Shown piece after piece: positions 17,277 to 26,104 of a stretch of 64,000 nucleotides of DNA. Numbering within the stretch: the first letter of the stretch is position 1; each line of letters opens with the position of its first letter. The stretch comes from JBMOKU01 sp049324315. Its GTDB lineage: Bacteria; Bacillota; Clostridia; Peptostreptococcales; Thermotaleaceae. The translations under genes and the position numbers were made by a program. Under the pieces are notes generated by a model. It saw only the letters and a program-made list of their open reading frames with translations. It ran no database searches and was not told where the DNA came from. The stretch covers positions 1-64,000 of the forward strand of contig JBMOKU010000041.1 of the NCBI GenBank assembly GCA_049324315.1. The letters are read 5' to 3'.

Positions 17277-17924
17277 TTTAATATTATGCTTATAGGCATA
17301 TATGGCAGCTTGCGTTCGATCGCTAACATCAATTTTCTTGAAAATATTTGATACGTGATTTTTTACCGTTTTTTCACTAATAAACAACCGCTCTGCAATA
17401 TCCTTATTATTATTCCCTTCCGCTATTAAAACCAATACCTCATATTCTCGTCTCGTTAATCTTTCCTTCTTATACTCATCGTCATCCAAATCCTTACGGT
17501 TAAATTCCTTAACCAATGCAGATGCCAAAGATGGATGAATATATGATTCGCCCCCATAAACATCCCGTATTGCCTTAACTAGGCTGGAAGCTTCAGCATC
17601 TTTTAATACATATCCTGAAGCACCAATATTAATTGTTTCATATAAATACTCTTTGTCTTCGTGTATCGTCAGTATAATAATTCTGGCATCTGTACCCATA
17701 TCTCTTAATCTTCTTAATGCCTGGATGCCATTCATAACCGGCATATTGATGTCCAGCAGTATGACATGGGGTTTTAACAAAACAGCTTTTTTTATGGTTT
17801 CTTCACCATCAACTGCCAGTCCTACCACTTCTAAGTCCTCTTCTAATTCAAGAATCTGCTTCAAACCTTGCCGCATTAACGCATGATCATCGGCAATTAA
17901 GACTTTGATTTTTGATTTTGTCAT
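17268..17924 (-). CDS. degU: NarL/LuxR-type response regulator, DegU-like
   Basis: The 218-residue protein has a receiver domain (1-120) with the acidic pocket D12 D13 and the phosphoacceptor D58 in LLDINMP, and a C-terminal LuxR helix-turn-helix (about 150-215) with LTRREYEVLVLIAEG and ISEKTVKNHVSNIFKK. It is three bases downstream of its cognate kinase. In Bacillus DegU controls exoenzymes, motility and competence; the regulon here is unknown. The name reflects the operon with a DegS-type kinase and is an orthology guess. Confidence 0.85.
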   Translation of the reverse strand: MTKSKIKVLIADDHALMRQGLKQILELEEDLEVVGLAVDGEETIKKAVLLKPHVILLDINMPVMNGIQALRRLRDMGTDARIIILTIHEDKEYLYETINIGASGYVLKDAEASSLVKAIRDVYGGESYIHPSLASALVKEFNRKDLDDDEYKKERLTRREYEVLVLIAEGNNNKDIAERLFISEKTVKNHVSNIFKKIDVSDRTQAAIYAYKHNIKKI

Positions 17925-17927
17925 AAG

Positions 17928-19088
17928 TTATTCCTCCTCATCCACAACAGGAATAGAAACCTTTATTCTTGTACCCATGTTTAATCCACTGTTGATGTCT
18001 ATATTTCCTTTCAGCAGTTCTACCCGTTCCCGCATGCTATAAAGACCGAAACATTCACCGCCCTGCTCTTTTGACATTTTTTCTTCTACATCAAAGCCCT
18101 TACCATCATCGATGATTAGCATGGTTATTCCATCTGCCATCATTTCCAGTTTAATGACGACATTAGAAGCAGCTGCGTGTTTGCGCACATTATTCAGCGA
18201 CTCTTGTAAAATCCTAAACAGTGTAAGCTGAATCGCTGTATCGATATTATCTTTTTTCGATACAACAGAAAAATTCACGTTCACACCGGTTTCTTCTTCA
18301 AAATTGATAATAAATCTTTGAATGGTAGGAATTAATCCTAAATCATCCAATGACATCGGTCTTAAATCGTAAATAATTTTTCGAACATCTTTTAAACAAT
18401 CTCTAACAATATTTTTTAATTGATTCAACTCAAACTTTGTTTTTTCAATATCTTTATCCATCAGCCTTTCACATATTTCTGCTTTTAGCACAATGTTCGC
18501 CATAATTTGTGCAGGCCCGTCATGTATTTCCCTGGCAATTCTCTGTCGCTCTTCTTCCTGAGCCTTAATAACTTGGATACCTAAAGATTGGCGCTGCTGT
18601 ATATTTTCCAGGTGGTCAAAAACCTCCACTAAACTGCCATTTAAATACCCCATGGCCATCCCCACTTGGGAAACAAGATTCTCCGCCTTTTTTACAACTT
18701 CAAGAGCATTTTTTAATCGTCGTTCCAGATCAGATCTTTGCTTAATCAAATCTTTTTCAAGCTGCCTTCTTAGAGAGATTTCTACTTGTAGATTTTTTGC
18801 TTCTTCATAAGCGGCTTGGATATCCCGTTCCGTGAATTGTTTAAAATCCTTGCTGACCATGATTAATCTTTGTCTGCTTTTCTTTTCTAAAATCTCTAAT
18901 GTATCCACTTGATCAATCACTTCAACAACCCTTTGTTTAATTTGCTCCAATTCGTACTCCAGGGTTCTGCATTCACTTCTGGCGTTTTCTGCAATATCGA
19001 AAATTTCATTTCTGCTCTTATCAATTGCGTCAATTGTATTCTTAATAATATCATTTAGTTTTTTTACGTTCACGGAAGATTTAAACAT
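17928..19088 (-). CDS. degS: Sensor histidine kinase, DegS-like
   Basis: This is a soluble 386-residue kinase. Residues 1-165 form a long coiled coil, as in the DegS sensor domain. The HisKA_3 phosphorylation motif EIHDGPAQ places the active His near 189, and the ATPase domain follows with NVRKHAAAS and DDGKGFD. No membrane segment is present, so the stimulus is intracellular. It starts the degS-degU operon. The 250 bases upstream show no gene. Confidence 0.87.
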   Translation of the reverse strand: MFKSSVNVKKLNDIIKNTIDAIDKSRNEIFDIAENARSECRTLEYELEQIKQRVVEVIDQVDTLEILEKKSRQRLIMVSKDFKQFTERDIQAAYEEAKNLQVEISLRRQLEKDLIKQRSDLERRLKNALEVVKKAENLVSQVGMAMGYLNGSLVEVFDHLENIQQRQSLGIQVIKAQEEERQRIAREIHDGPAQIMANIVLKAEICERLMDKDIEKTKFELNQLKNIVRDCLKDVRKIIYDLRPMSLDDLGLIPTIQRFIINFEEETGVNVNFSVVSKKDNIDTAIQLTLFRILQESLNNVRKHAAASNVVIKLEMMADGITMLIIDDGKGFDVEEKMSKEQGGECFGLYSMRERVELLKGNIDINSGLNMGTRIKVSIPVVDEEE

Positions 19089-19285
19089 TCCTACACCTCT
19101 GATTTTTATTGGTTATAAGTATTTCATATTCTTTAGAGCCTTACTAGAATCCTCCCATATATAAAGTATAAATATTTTCCAATAGGATAAAAATAGTCCA
19201 ATAGTTCTATTAAATAGCAAAATACTTTATGATACGTCGAATTTTGGTATATATTGTTATATTTCTTCATCTTTATTCCATGAAT

Positions 19286-19317
19286 AAAAGCCCAAGAATT
19301 TTTTTCTTAGGCTTTTT
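19286..19317 (-). terminator. Terminator after the secreted protein gene
   Basis: AAAAGCCCAAGAA pairs with TTCTTAGGCTTTT with one mismatch; both sides have A/T-rich tails. It follows the gene at 19343-19825. Confidence 0.75.
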
Positions 19318-19342
19318 CATGAACGCAACCTCTTTTTGGTGA

Positions 19343-19825
19343 CTATTCATCACATAAGCTGTAGTCGCTAATTTTCCATTTTCCATTGTGCAGTTTTAAT
19401 ATGACTGAATACGCGATAATCTCTTCATACGTTCCTTCAAATCCTTGCATTTTCCACAGCATCTCCACATTACCCTTCAATTCTTTGTCGCTTTTTTCCA
19501 AGTTCTTTATGTTGACTACTTCAACACGAATTACTTTATCTAAATCCGTTGGATATTCCTTCGCAAGCTCGAATGATGACAGATCATATGTATACAGCGG
19601 CTCCATCACAACTTTATCCAGCTCCTGCATGATCACATCCATATTCACATTTTCATCGTATATTCGATTCCATATGTCTGCTCTTTCTTTAAATAGCATC
19701 TCGATCCTTTTAGATTCTTCTATGTAACGATTTTCTTCATCGTCTCTACTTTCACTGGCAAAAATAACATCTCGATGAAGCGTAATCGTAACAAGTAACA
19801 ACAGCACCAGCAAAACCTTTTTCAT
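19343..19825 (-). CDS. Secreted protein of unknown function, 160 aa
   Basis: An N-terminal signal peptide is clear: MKKVLLVLLLLVTITL then a probable cleavage after VIFAS near residue 24. The mature part begins with a charged helix (DDEENRYIEESKRIEMLFKERADIWN) and ends with a region (ILKLHNGKWKISDYSL) resembling the NTF2-like or DUF4829-type secreted domain, though I cannot assign it. No lipobox is seen. Its ATG has GGGGGAT-type SD sequence. Single gene. Confidence 0.7.
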   Translation of the reverse strand: MKKVLLVLLLLVTITLHRDVIFASESRDDEENRYIEESKRIEMLFKERADIWNRIYDENVNMDVIMQELDKVVMEPLYTYDLSSFELAKEYPTDLDKVIRVEVVNIKNLEKSDKELKGNVEMLWKMQGFEGTYEEIIAYSVILKLHNGKWKISDYSLCDE

Positions 19826-19972
19826 TTGTCATCCCCCTATATATTGTATGTATGTACCATTATACCCCTTATATAGTGTGATTTTTGCCAAATACTGTTG
19901 TCACTACACTTTTTTTTGTCAACATAATATGCTAAATTCTACTTGTTTTCTATCAATATCCTTTGCTTCTAC

Positions 19973-20006
19973 AAAAAAATAGACGGATACGATCATCCAT
20001 CTATTT
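19973..20006 (-). terminator. Terminator after cheW
   Basis: AAATAGACGGAT (19977-19988) pairs with ATCCATCTATTT (19995-20006), allowing one G-U. The minus strand continues with TTTTTG. Confidence 0.75.
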
Positions 20007-20011
20007 CAAAG

Positions 20012-20461
20012 CTATATATTTTGTATTTTCTCCTTCTCATCATCTGTTAGTATGTATTCTAAATCCAGCAGCAGCACGATTCTATCCTTTAGTTTTCCAA
20101 CACCTGTTATATATTTTTTATCTACACCAGCTACAATTTCAGGAGCAGGTTCAATATCATTTTCACTAATTCTAATTACCTGTGAAGCTTCATCTACAAC
20201 AAAGCCCACTTGTCTGTCTTGGATGTTGATAACAATAATTCTTGTATCTTCATTTGCATTGCTTCCTGCTAAATTAAATCTTTTTTTCAAATTAATAATT
20301 GGGGTGATATCTCCTCTTAAATTAATAATTCCATCAACAAACTTTGGTGTGTTGGGGACCTTAACACTTTCCTTGAACTCGCTGATTTCTTTTACATTCA
20401 TAATATCAACGCCATACTCTTCATTGTCTAATCGAAAAATTACATATTGCTTTTCTGCCAT
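20012..20461 (-). CDS. cheW: Chemotaxis coupling protein CheW
   Basis: CheW links chemoreceptors to the kinase CheA. The 149-residue protein covers the whole CheW domain, from YVIFRLDNEEYGVDI to LLLDLEYIL, and has the conserved core LRGDITPIINLKKRF. It is a solitary gene without cheA or other che genes nearby. The chemoreceptor at 55296-57239 is the only other chemotaxis component in the window. Confidence 0.92.
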   Translation of the reverse strand: MAEKQYVIFRLDNEEYGVDIMNVKEISEFKESVKVPNTPKFVDGIINLRGDITPIINLKKRFNLAGSNANEDTRIIVINIQDRQVGFVVDEASQVIRISENDIEPAPEIVAGVDKKYITGVGKLKDRIVLLLDLEYILTDDEKEKIQNI

Positions 20462-20609
20462 GCTTTTCTCTCCTTTCTATGCTGGATCAATAAAAACCAG
20501 TTTGCTAATGCTTTTCTGCCTAATATATTCGAGATATAATCCCCATTTCCTTTATAAATATAACAAGACTTCAAAAAGTTTTTTGAATCAAGCCGTCGAA
20601 ATCGACAAA

Positions 20610-20637
20610 AAAAGAAGGAGAATATGATTCTCCTTCA
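20610..20637 (-). terminator. Terminator after the DUF896 gene
   Basis: GAAGGAGAAT (20614-20623) and ATTCTCCTTC (20627-20636) form a perfect stem with an ATG loop; the minus strand then reads TTTTTTTGTC. It lies five bases after the stop codon. Confidence 0.85.
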
Positions 20638-20641
20638 ATCA

Positions 20642-20812
20642 TTAATCAACAAGTTCTATATTATCTAATTGCTTTCTAAAATTTTCTCGAAAAATCTTTA
20701 AATATTCTTCCCGCAATTTTTTCTGTTCTTCTTTTTCTTCATTTGTCAAACCAATATCTTTTGACTTTTTCGCCAATTCGTTAATTCTCTTAATTCTATC
20801 TTCATGTAACAT
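20642..20812 (-). CDS. DUF896 (YnzC-like) protein, 56 aa
   Basis: This 56-residue, Lys/Glu-rich two-helix protein matches DUF896: RIKRINELAKKSKDIGLTNE opens the helical hairpin, and EEKEEQKKLREEYLKIFREN forms the second half. The family is typical of Firmicutes (YnzC, linked to the SOS operon in Bacillus). The ATG at 20812 has AGGTGAT upstream. It is monocistronic with a strong terminator. Biochemical role unknown. Confidence 0.9.
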   Translation of the reverse strand: MLHEDRIKRINELAKKSKDIGLTNEEKEEQKKLREEYLKIFRENFRKQLDNIELVD

Positions 20813-20880
20813 ATACCATCACCTCTATGCAGAATTCATGCCTATGATTATACATGAAAGATAGAGATTCGTCAACGGAT

Positions 20881-22407
20881 CTATAGTAATTCGCCAATCT
20901 TCACTTCTACTGCATCGACAATTTTATGGCTGGATATCATATTTGCACATTTATTGATATCTACATACATGATTCTATCTTCATGCAACGTTTCTACTTG
21001 CTCTCTTACACTGTCGTAAACAACCATGGTACCTTCTCCAAGTTTTTCTTTCCCTTTAAAATCTACAGCCTGACAAGCGGCCATCAGCTCGATTGCTAAA
21101 ACATTTGTTGAATTAAATAAAATTTCTCGTGCTTTTCTCGCTGCAATGGTTCCCATACTTACATGATCCTCTTGATTTGCAGAGGATGGTATGGAGTCAA
21201 CACTGGCAGGATGCGCCAACACTTTGTTTTCAGAAACCAGCGCTGCCGCACTATATTGAGCAATCATAAAGCCTGAGTGCAAGCCGCCTTTTTCAGTAAG
21301 GAATGCTGGCATTCCACTTAATTGAGGATTTACAAGTCTTTCAATTCTTCGTTCCGATACGTTTGCTAACTCAGCAACGGCAATACCTAAAAAGTCGAAA
21401 GATAATGCCATTGGCTGACCATGAAAATTACCTCCAGAAATGACTTCTTTATCATCTGCAAAAATCAATGGATTATCTGTTGCCGCATTTAGCTCGATGC
21501 TTACTTTGTCATATACATATTCTATTGCATCTCTACTAGCACCATGAATCTGTGGTGTACAGCGGAGGGTATAAGGGTCTTGTACTCTGACCTCTCCCTG
21601 TCTGGTTGTCAGCTTGCTGTTTTCTGTTAATCTCAATAAATTTTTCGCTGTGCTCATTTGACCTTGATGTGCTCTAACTACATGCACTCTCGGATCAAAA
21701 GCATCCGTAATTCCATTTAATGCTTCCACTGTCAGTGCAGCACTGATATCTGCAAGCTTCATCAGCTTTTTAGCATCATAAACCGTCAATGCGCCAATAG
21801 CTGTCATTACTTGCGTTCCATTAATCAACGCAAGACCTTCCTTAGAAGTTAAGTGAATAGGTTCAATTCCAGCTTCCTTCATGGCTTCAGAACCTGATAG
21901 CCGTTTTCCATGATAGTACGCTTCCCCTTCGCCTAACATAACTAACACCATATGGGATAGTGGTGCAAGATCGCCGCTGGCGCCAAGGGATCCTTTCTCA
22001 GGTATGACTGGATGCACCCCTTTATTTAGCATTTCAATGAGCGTGTTCAGCGTGCTTAGTCGAATACCTGAAAACCCCTTTGACAGGGCATTTGCTCTTA
22101 AAAGCATAATTCCTCGTACAACTTCCTCCGGTAAAGGATTTCCTACCCCGCAGGCATGACTGATAATCAAGTTTCTCTGAAGATCCCTCGTCTCTTCCTT
22201 AGAAATAGCAATATCACTAAATTTCCCAAAGCCTGTTGTAATTCCATAAACAACTTTTTCATTATCTACAAATTCATCCACAACATTTCTAGCCTTTTGT
22301 ACTTTTTCTACCGCTTCTTCCTTTAAGGCAACACGATAGCCCTCTCTCGCAACCTTCACAACATCCTCTATGGTTAGACTGTTACCATCGATTAAAATTG
22401 TTTTCAT
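20881..22407 (-). CDS. hutH: Histidine ammonia-lyase
   Basis: The enzyme deaminates L-histidine to urocanate, the first step of histidine breakdown. The 508-residue protein contains the Ala-Ser-Gly tripeptide that self-cyclises to the MIO cofactor, in GSLGASGDLAPLS at about 142-144. Other conserved parts are GITTGFG near 56, QDPYTLRC near 285 and NPQLSGMPAFL. An in-frame TTG lies upstream, but the ATG at 22407 is preferred. No hutU, hutI or hutG is nearby, so the gene stands alone. A tyrosine or other aromatic ammonia-lyase is possible but less likely from the length and motif set. Confidence 0.92.
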   Translation of the reverse strand: MKTILIDGNSLTIEDVVKVAREGYRVALKEEAVEKVQKARNVVDEFVDNEKVVYGITTGFGKFSDIAISKEETRDLQRNLIISHACGVGNPLPEEVVRGIMLLRANALSKGFSGIRLSTLNTLIEMLNKGVHPVIPEKGSLGASGDLAPLSHMVLVMLGEGEAYYHGKRLSGSEAMKEAGIEPIHLTSKEGLALINGTQVMTAIGALTVYDAKKLMKLADISAALTVEALNGITDAFDPRVHVVRAHQGQMSTAKNLLRLTENSKLTTRQGEVRVQDPYTLRCTPQIHGASRDAIEYVYDKVSIELNAATDNPLIFADDKEVISGGNFHGQPMALSFDFLGIAVAELANVSERRIERLVNPQLSGMPAFLTEKGGLHSGFMIAQYSAAALVSENKVLAHPASVDSIPSSANQEDHVSMGTIAARKAREILFNSTNVLAIELMAACQAVDFKGKEKLGEGTMVVYDSVREQVETLHEDRIMYVDINKCANMISSHKIVDAVEVKIGELL

Positions 22408-22569
22408 GAACCTCTCCCTTTCTAAACTTTTCAAAAATATTTTATCTTTGTTTTACCTATACTATTCTTTATATTTTTAAATTCTCCTTCTTGATTTATT
22501 ATTTTTTTTTAAGCTTTCAACAAATTTTAGTAAATTATCACTTTATCTGATTACAGTAGTATGACATCA

Positions 22570-22590
22570 AAAAAAAGAAGCTGAGCTTCT
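22570..22590 (-). terminator. Terminator after the YgiQ-like gene
   Basis: GAAGC/GCTTC at 22577-22589 with a TGA loop is followed on the minus strand by TTTTTTTTG. Confidence 0.7.
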
Positions 22591-22592
22591 TT

Positions 22593-24506
22593 TTATCGTT
22601 TCTTTTTACCGGTTTGCTTCATCCTATTTGAAAGTTTATTACGCTGCTTCCTTTCGGCAGGTTGATTTATACGGAGTTTGCTCTTTCTTTCGACTTTCTT
22701 ATCAGGTTTGATTAGACATTTTGCTCCAAATCCGATTAAATCTTCCCTTCCAGCTAATTGCAGGGCCTCTTTCACTAAATCATAATTTTTGGGGTTTCGA
22801 TATTGTAAGAGTGCTCTTTGCATTGCCTTTTCCTTTCTGTCCTTCGGAACATATACCGGTTTCATACTTCTAGGATCAAGGCCCGTATAATACATACATG
22901 TGGATAGCGTCCCCGGAGTAGGATAAAAATCTTGTACCTGTTCGGGATAGTAATGATGATCCCTCAAATATTCAGCTAACTCAATGGCAGCTTTTAAATC
23001 GCTGCCTGGATGACTTGACATTAAGTACGGCACTAAGTATTGTTCTTTACCGAGATTTCTGTTGATTCTATGATATTTTTCAACAAAACGATCGTATACT
23101 TCTTTTCTCGGTTTGCCCATTAGATCTAATACGTTGGAAGAGATATGCTCAGGAGCTACCTTTAACTGTCCACTGACATGGTGTTCACATAATTCTTTCA
23201 AAAAAGTATCTTTTTTATCTGCAACAATATAGTCATAACGCAGACCTGAACGAATAAATACTTTCTTAACACCTTCTATTTTTCTAATTTTTCTTAAAAG
23301 CGCGAGATATTCATCATGATCAACGATTAGATTCTTACATGGTTTTGGATGCAAACATTGCCTACTTTTACATGTACCTTCCTTTTTCTGCTTTTCACAA
23401 GCCACATGTCGAAAGTTTGCAGTAGGACCTCCAACGTCATGAATATATCCTTTAAAATCTTTATCTGCTGTAATCTTTTTAACTTCTTCAAGAATAGACT
23501 CATGGCTCCTACTTTGAATGACTCTTCCCTGGTGAAACGTTAATGCACAAAAAGAGCACCCCCCGAAACAGCCTCTCTCACTGATAACGCTGAACTTTAC
23601 CTCTTCAATGGCCGGGACACCGCCGTCTTTTTCGTATATTGGATGATAATCACGCATATAGGGTAAATTATGTACTCGGTCTAACTCAACCTGTGATAAA
23701 GGCATGACAGGAGGATTCTGAACAATATATTCGTCCTTATGCTTTTGAATAATTGTTTTTCCTCTTACAGCATCTTGTTCTTCGTATTGCACCCGAAAAG
23801 CCCTTGCATAGGCTGTTTTATCCTCAGCTACGTCCTCGTAGGACGGTATTTCTATATAGTCATATACATCTGCCTTATCGCTAACTTTGAAGCATGTACC
23901 AGGAATATGCCGTATATATTGAGCATCCATACCGCTATTGAGGTTTTCAGCAATCTCTAGAATTTGTCTTTCGCCCATTCCATATATTAACAAATCTGCT
24001 TCACTATCAAATAATATCGATCTTCTCACTTTATCGTTCCAATAGTCATAATGGGCAAACCTTCGCAAACTGGCTTCTATACCGCCTATAATGATAGTTA
24101 TCCCTTTATACGCTTGCTTCACCATGTTGCAATAAACGATGGTAGCACGATCCGGCCTTAATCCCATTTTCCCCCCGGGGGCATAAAAATCTTTATCTCT
24201 TTTCTTTTTACTAACGCTATAGTGGTTAACCATGGAATCAATATTTCCAGCTGTGATCAAGAAGCCAAGTCTGGGTCTTCCCAATCTTTTAAAATCATCT
24301 GTACTTCTCCAGTCGGGCTGAGAAATAATTCCGACTTTATAACCGGCATCTTCTAGTACCCTTGAAATAACGGCTGCGCCAAAACTGGGATGATCTACAT
24401 AAGCATCTCCTGTGATTAGAATAAAGTCCAGCCTGTCCCATTCTCTGTCCTTTACGTCTTGCTTGGATATCGGTAAAAATCCTTTACTTCCCATTTTTTC
24501 ACTCAC
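22593..24506 (-). CDS. YgiQ family radical SAM protein
   Basis: This 637-residue protein belongs to UPF0313/YgiQ. The N-terminal B12-like Rossmann part starts with LDFILITGDAYVDHPSFG (about 26-43). The radical SAM cluster motif is CFGGCSFC near 311-318 (C-x3-C-x2-C). The C-terminal part contains SGLRYDY and LMSSHPGSD, and a basic low-complexity tail ends the protein. The substrate of this family is unknown. Start choice is uncertain: GTG at 24506 or ATG four codons later. Confidence 0.9.
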   Translation of the reverse strand: MSEKMGSKGFLPISKQDVKDREWDRLDFILITGDAYVDHPSFGAAVISRVLEDAGYKVGIISQPDWRSTDDFKRLGRPRLGFLITAGNIDSMVNHYSVSKKKRDKDFYAPGGKMGLRPDRATIVYCNMVKQAYKGITIIIGGIEASLRRFAHYDYWNDKVRRSILFDSEADLLIYGMGERQILEIAENLNSGMDAQYIRHIPGTCFKVSDKADVYDYIEIPSYEDVAEDKTAYARAFRVQYEEQDAVRGKTIIQKHKDEYIVQNPPVMPLSQVELDRVHNLPYMRDYHPIYEKDGGVPAIEEVKFSVISERGCFGGCSFCALTFHQGRVIQSRSHESILEEVKKITADKDFKGYIHDVGGPTANFRHVACEKQKKEGTCKSRQCLHPKPCKNLIVDHDEYLALLRKIRKIEGVKKVFIRSGLRYDYIVADKKDTFLKELCEHHVSGQLKVAPEHISSNVLDLMGKPRKEVYDRFVEKYHRINRNLGKEQYLVPYLMSSHPGSDLKAAIELAEYLRDHHYYPEQVQDFYPTPGTLSTCMYYTGLDPRSMKPVYVPKDRKEKAMQRALLQYRNPKNYDLVKEALQLAGREDLIGFGAKCLIKPDKKVERKSKLRINQPAERKQRNKLSNRMKQTGKKKR

Positions 24507-24640
24507 TCTCTACCATGATCATATCTTTAAATTTCTTCCCATTAGATTTTTTCGACAGCATCATATAGATGATGCATGTATATTGTAACAGATAATTACT
24601 TGATTTAACATGCAAGTTTTACAGAAACCCGTTTCTACAA

Positions 24641-24690
24641 AAAAATGCCCCCCTTCGATACCGCGAATAATCCGTAAAGAATGGGGGCGT
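24641..24690 (-). terminator. Terminator after the YkuS-like gene
   Basis: GCCCCC at 24647-24653 and GGGGGC at 24683-24688 form a GC-rich stem with a 29-base internal loop; the minus strand continues ATTTTTTTG. Confidence 0.75.
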
Positions 24691-24720
24691 CATGCGTTTC
24701 CTTATGAATAAGCAATCCGT

Positions 24721-24966
24721 TTAACTTAATCGATTTTTGAGTCTGCTGTGGACATCTTCGGCACTCATGCCCTTTGCATTGATAACTGCTGTTCTGGTCG
24801 TCGTATCCTGCATCCCCAAAAAGTTTGTATCCTGTCCTGAAACAACGATGGCATCAACACTATCTAAGTTTGTACGAATACTATCAAGATCTGTAACCGT
24901 ATAGCCTTTGGTACTTAAGAATGATTTAATATTTTCTAAACCTCTCTCTACAGCAACCTTTTTCAT
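24721..24966 (-). CDS. YkuS-like (UPF0180) protein, 81 aa
   Basis: The protein matches UPF0180/YkuS: KKVAVERGLENIKSFL at the N-terminus, VVSGQDTNFLGMQD in the middle (the family hallmark), then AVINAKGMSAEDV. The ATG at 24966 follows GGAGGTG; a longer frame to 24993 would place the start before that site. It is a single gene. Function unknown. Confidence 0.87.
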   Translation of the reverse strand: MKKVAVERGLENIKSFLSTKGYTVTDLDSIRTNLDSVDAIVVSGQDTNFLGMQDTTTRTAVINAKGMSAEDVHSRLKNRLS

Positions 24967-25028
24967 GAAATGAATACACCTCCATATGTACAATTATTCA
25001 GTCTTATTGTACACATAAAGGAAACAAA

Positions 25029-26042
25029 TTATTCAGTGGTTATTGGCGCACTACTTTGTCTAACAACCAATTCATGGGGCAGCGTAATAATATTCTCACC
25101 CGTATCCTCATTATTGGTTTTCTTAATGATCAATCGAATAGCAACTGCACCGATATCATAGATAGGCTGTTTGATGGTTGTTAAATTAGGTCGGAAAATA
25201 GAAGCAAACTTTACATCGTTAAAGCCAACAACCGAAACATCCTCCGGAACACGATAACCATGATCTAACAAGCAGTTTACTGCACCAATTGCCATCATAT
25301 CGCTCGTTGCAAAAATAGCCGTTGGTAGAATCTTCTGTTCAATAAACGCTTTGACAATATCATATGCATGATCTAACTTATAATGTCCATATTGAATCAA
25401 TTTTTCATTTGGCTCAATTCCATATTCTTCGAGGGCTTTTTTATACCCTTTGCATTGCTCAACGCCAAATGCATCCTGGTCCTTTGTATTTCGAATCAAC
25501 GCAATACTTCGATGGCCGATATCCAGTAAATATTTGGTCATTTCATATGCAGCTTGGAAATTATCAATAGAAACTGAAGGTACATCTAGATTGCCAATAT
25601 TTCTGTTAATGAGAACAATAGGAAGCTGGCTTTCAGAAATGAATTTTGATATTTTCTCGTGTAAATTCCAGGTCATAAAGATGATACCTTCTACCTGTTT
25701 TGTTTTTAATAATTTCAGATACCTGATTTCTTGATCCAATTCTCCATTTGTATTACACAGCAGGATATCATAATTATACATCTTTCCAATTTCCTCAATA
25801 CCGTTTAATATTTCACCAATAAAAAAGTTTGAAATATCGGGTACAATTACCCCTATCAACTGGCTTTTTTTCATAACGAGACTTCTTGCAACTGGATTTG
25901 GGGTATATCCAGTATCATCAATTACTTCCAATACTTTTTGGCGGATTTCGTTGCTAACAGGTTTAGAATTATTAATAACCCTGGAAACAGTTGAAATAGA
26001 TACGCCTGCTTTTTTCGCAACATCTTTAATCGTCACTGTCAT
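25029..26042 (-). CDS. LacI-family transcriptional regulator
   Basis: The 337-residue protein has an N-terminal LacI helix-turn-helix and hinge (TIKDVAKKAGVSISTVSRVINN at about 3-24) and a periplasmic-binding-like sensor domain starting at LIGVIVPDISNFF. The start is the ATG at 26042 preceded by AGGTG. No sugar operon adjoins it; its flanks are the YkuS-like gene and the giant sensor gene, so its ligand and targets cannot be inferred. Confidence 0.92.
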   Translation of the reverse strand: MTVTIKDVAKKAGVSISTVSRVINNSKPVSNEIRQKVLEVIDDTGYTPNPVARSLVMKKSQLIGVIVPDISNFFIGEILNGIEEIGKMYNYDILLCNTNGELDQEIRYLKLLKTKQVEGIIFMTWNLHEKISKFISESQLPIVLINRNIGNLDVPSVSIDNFQAAYEMTKYLLDIGHRSIALIRNTKDQDAFGVEQCKGYKKALEEYGIEPNEKLIQYGHYKLDHAYDIVKAFIEQKILPTAIFATSDMMAIGAVNCLLDHGYRVPEDVSVVGFNDVKFASIFRPNLTTIKQPIYDIGAVAIRLIIKKTNNEDTGENIITLPHELVVRQSSAPITTE

Positions 26043-26104
26043 TCTTTTCACCTCAATTTATTTGTTAATATATAAATATTGTTTTAATTTTTGGTATCAT
26101 TATG

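Noticed and set aside
20052..20627. 191-residue plus-strand frame over cheW
   Set aside because: Antisense to cheW and crosses the terminator of the DUF896 gene.
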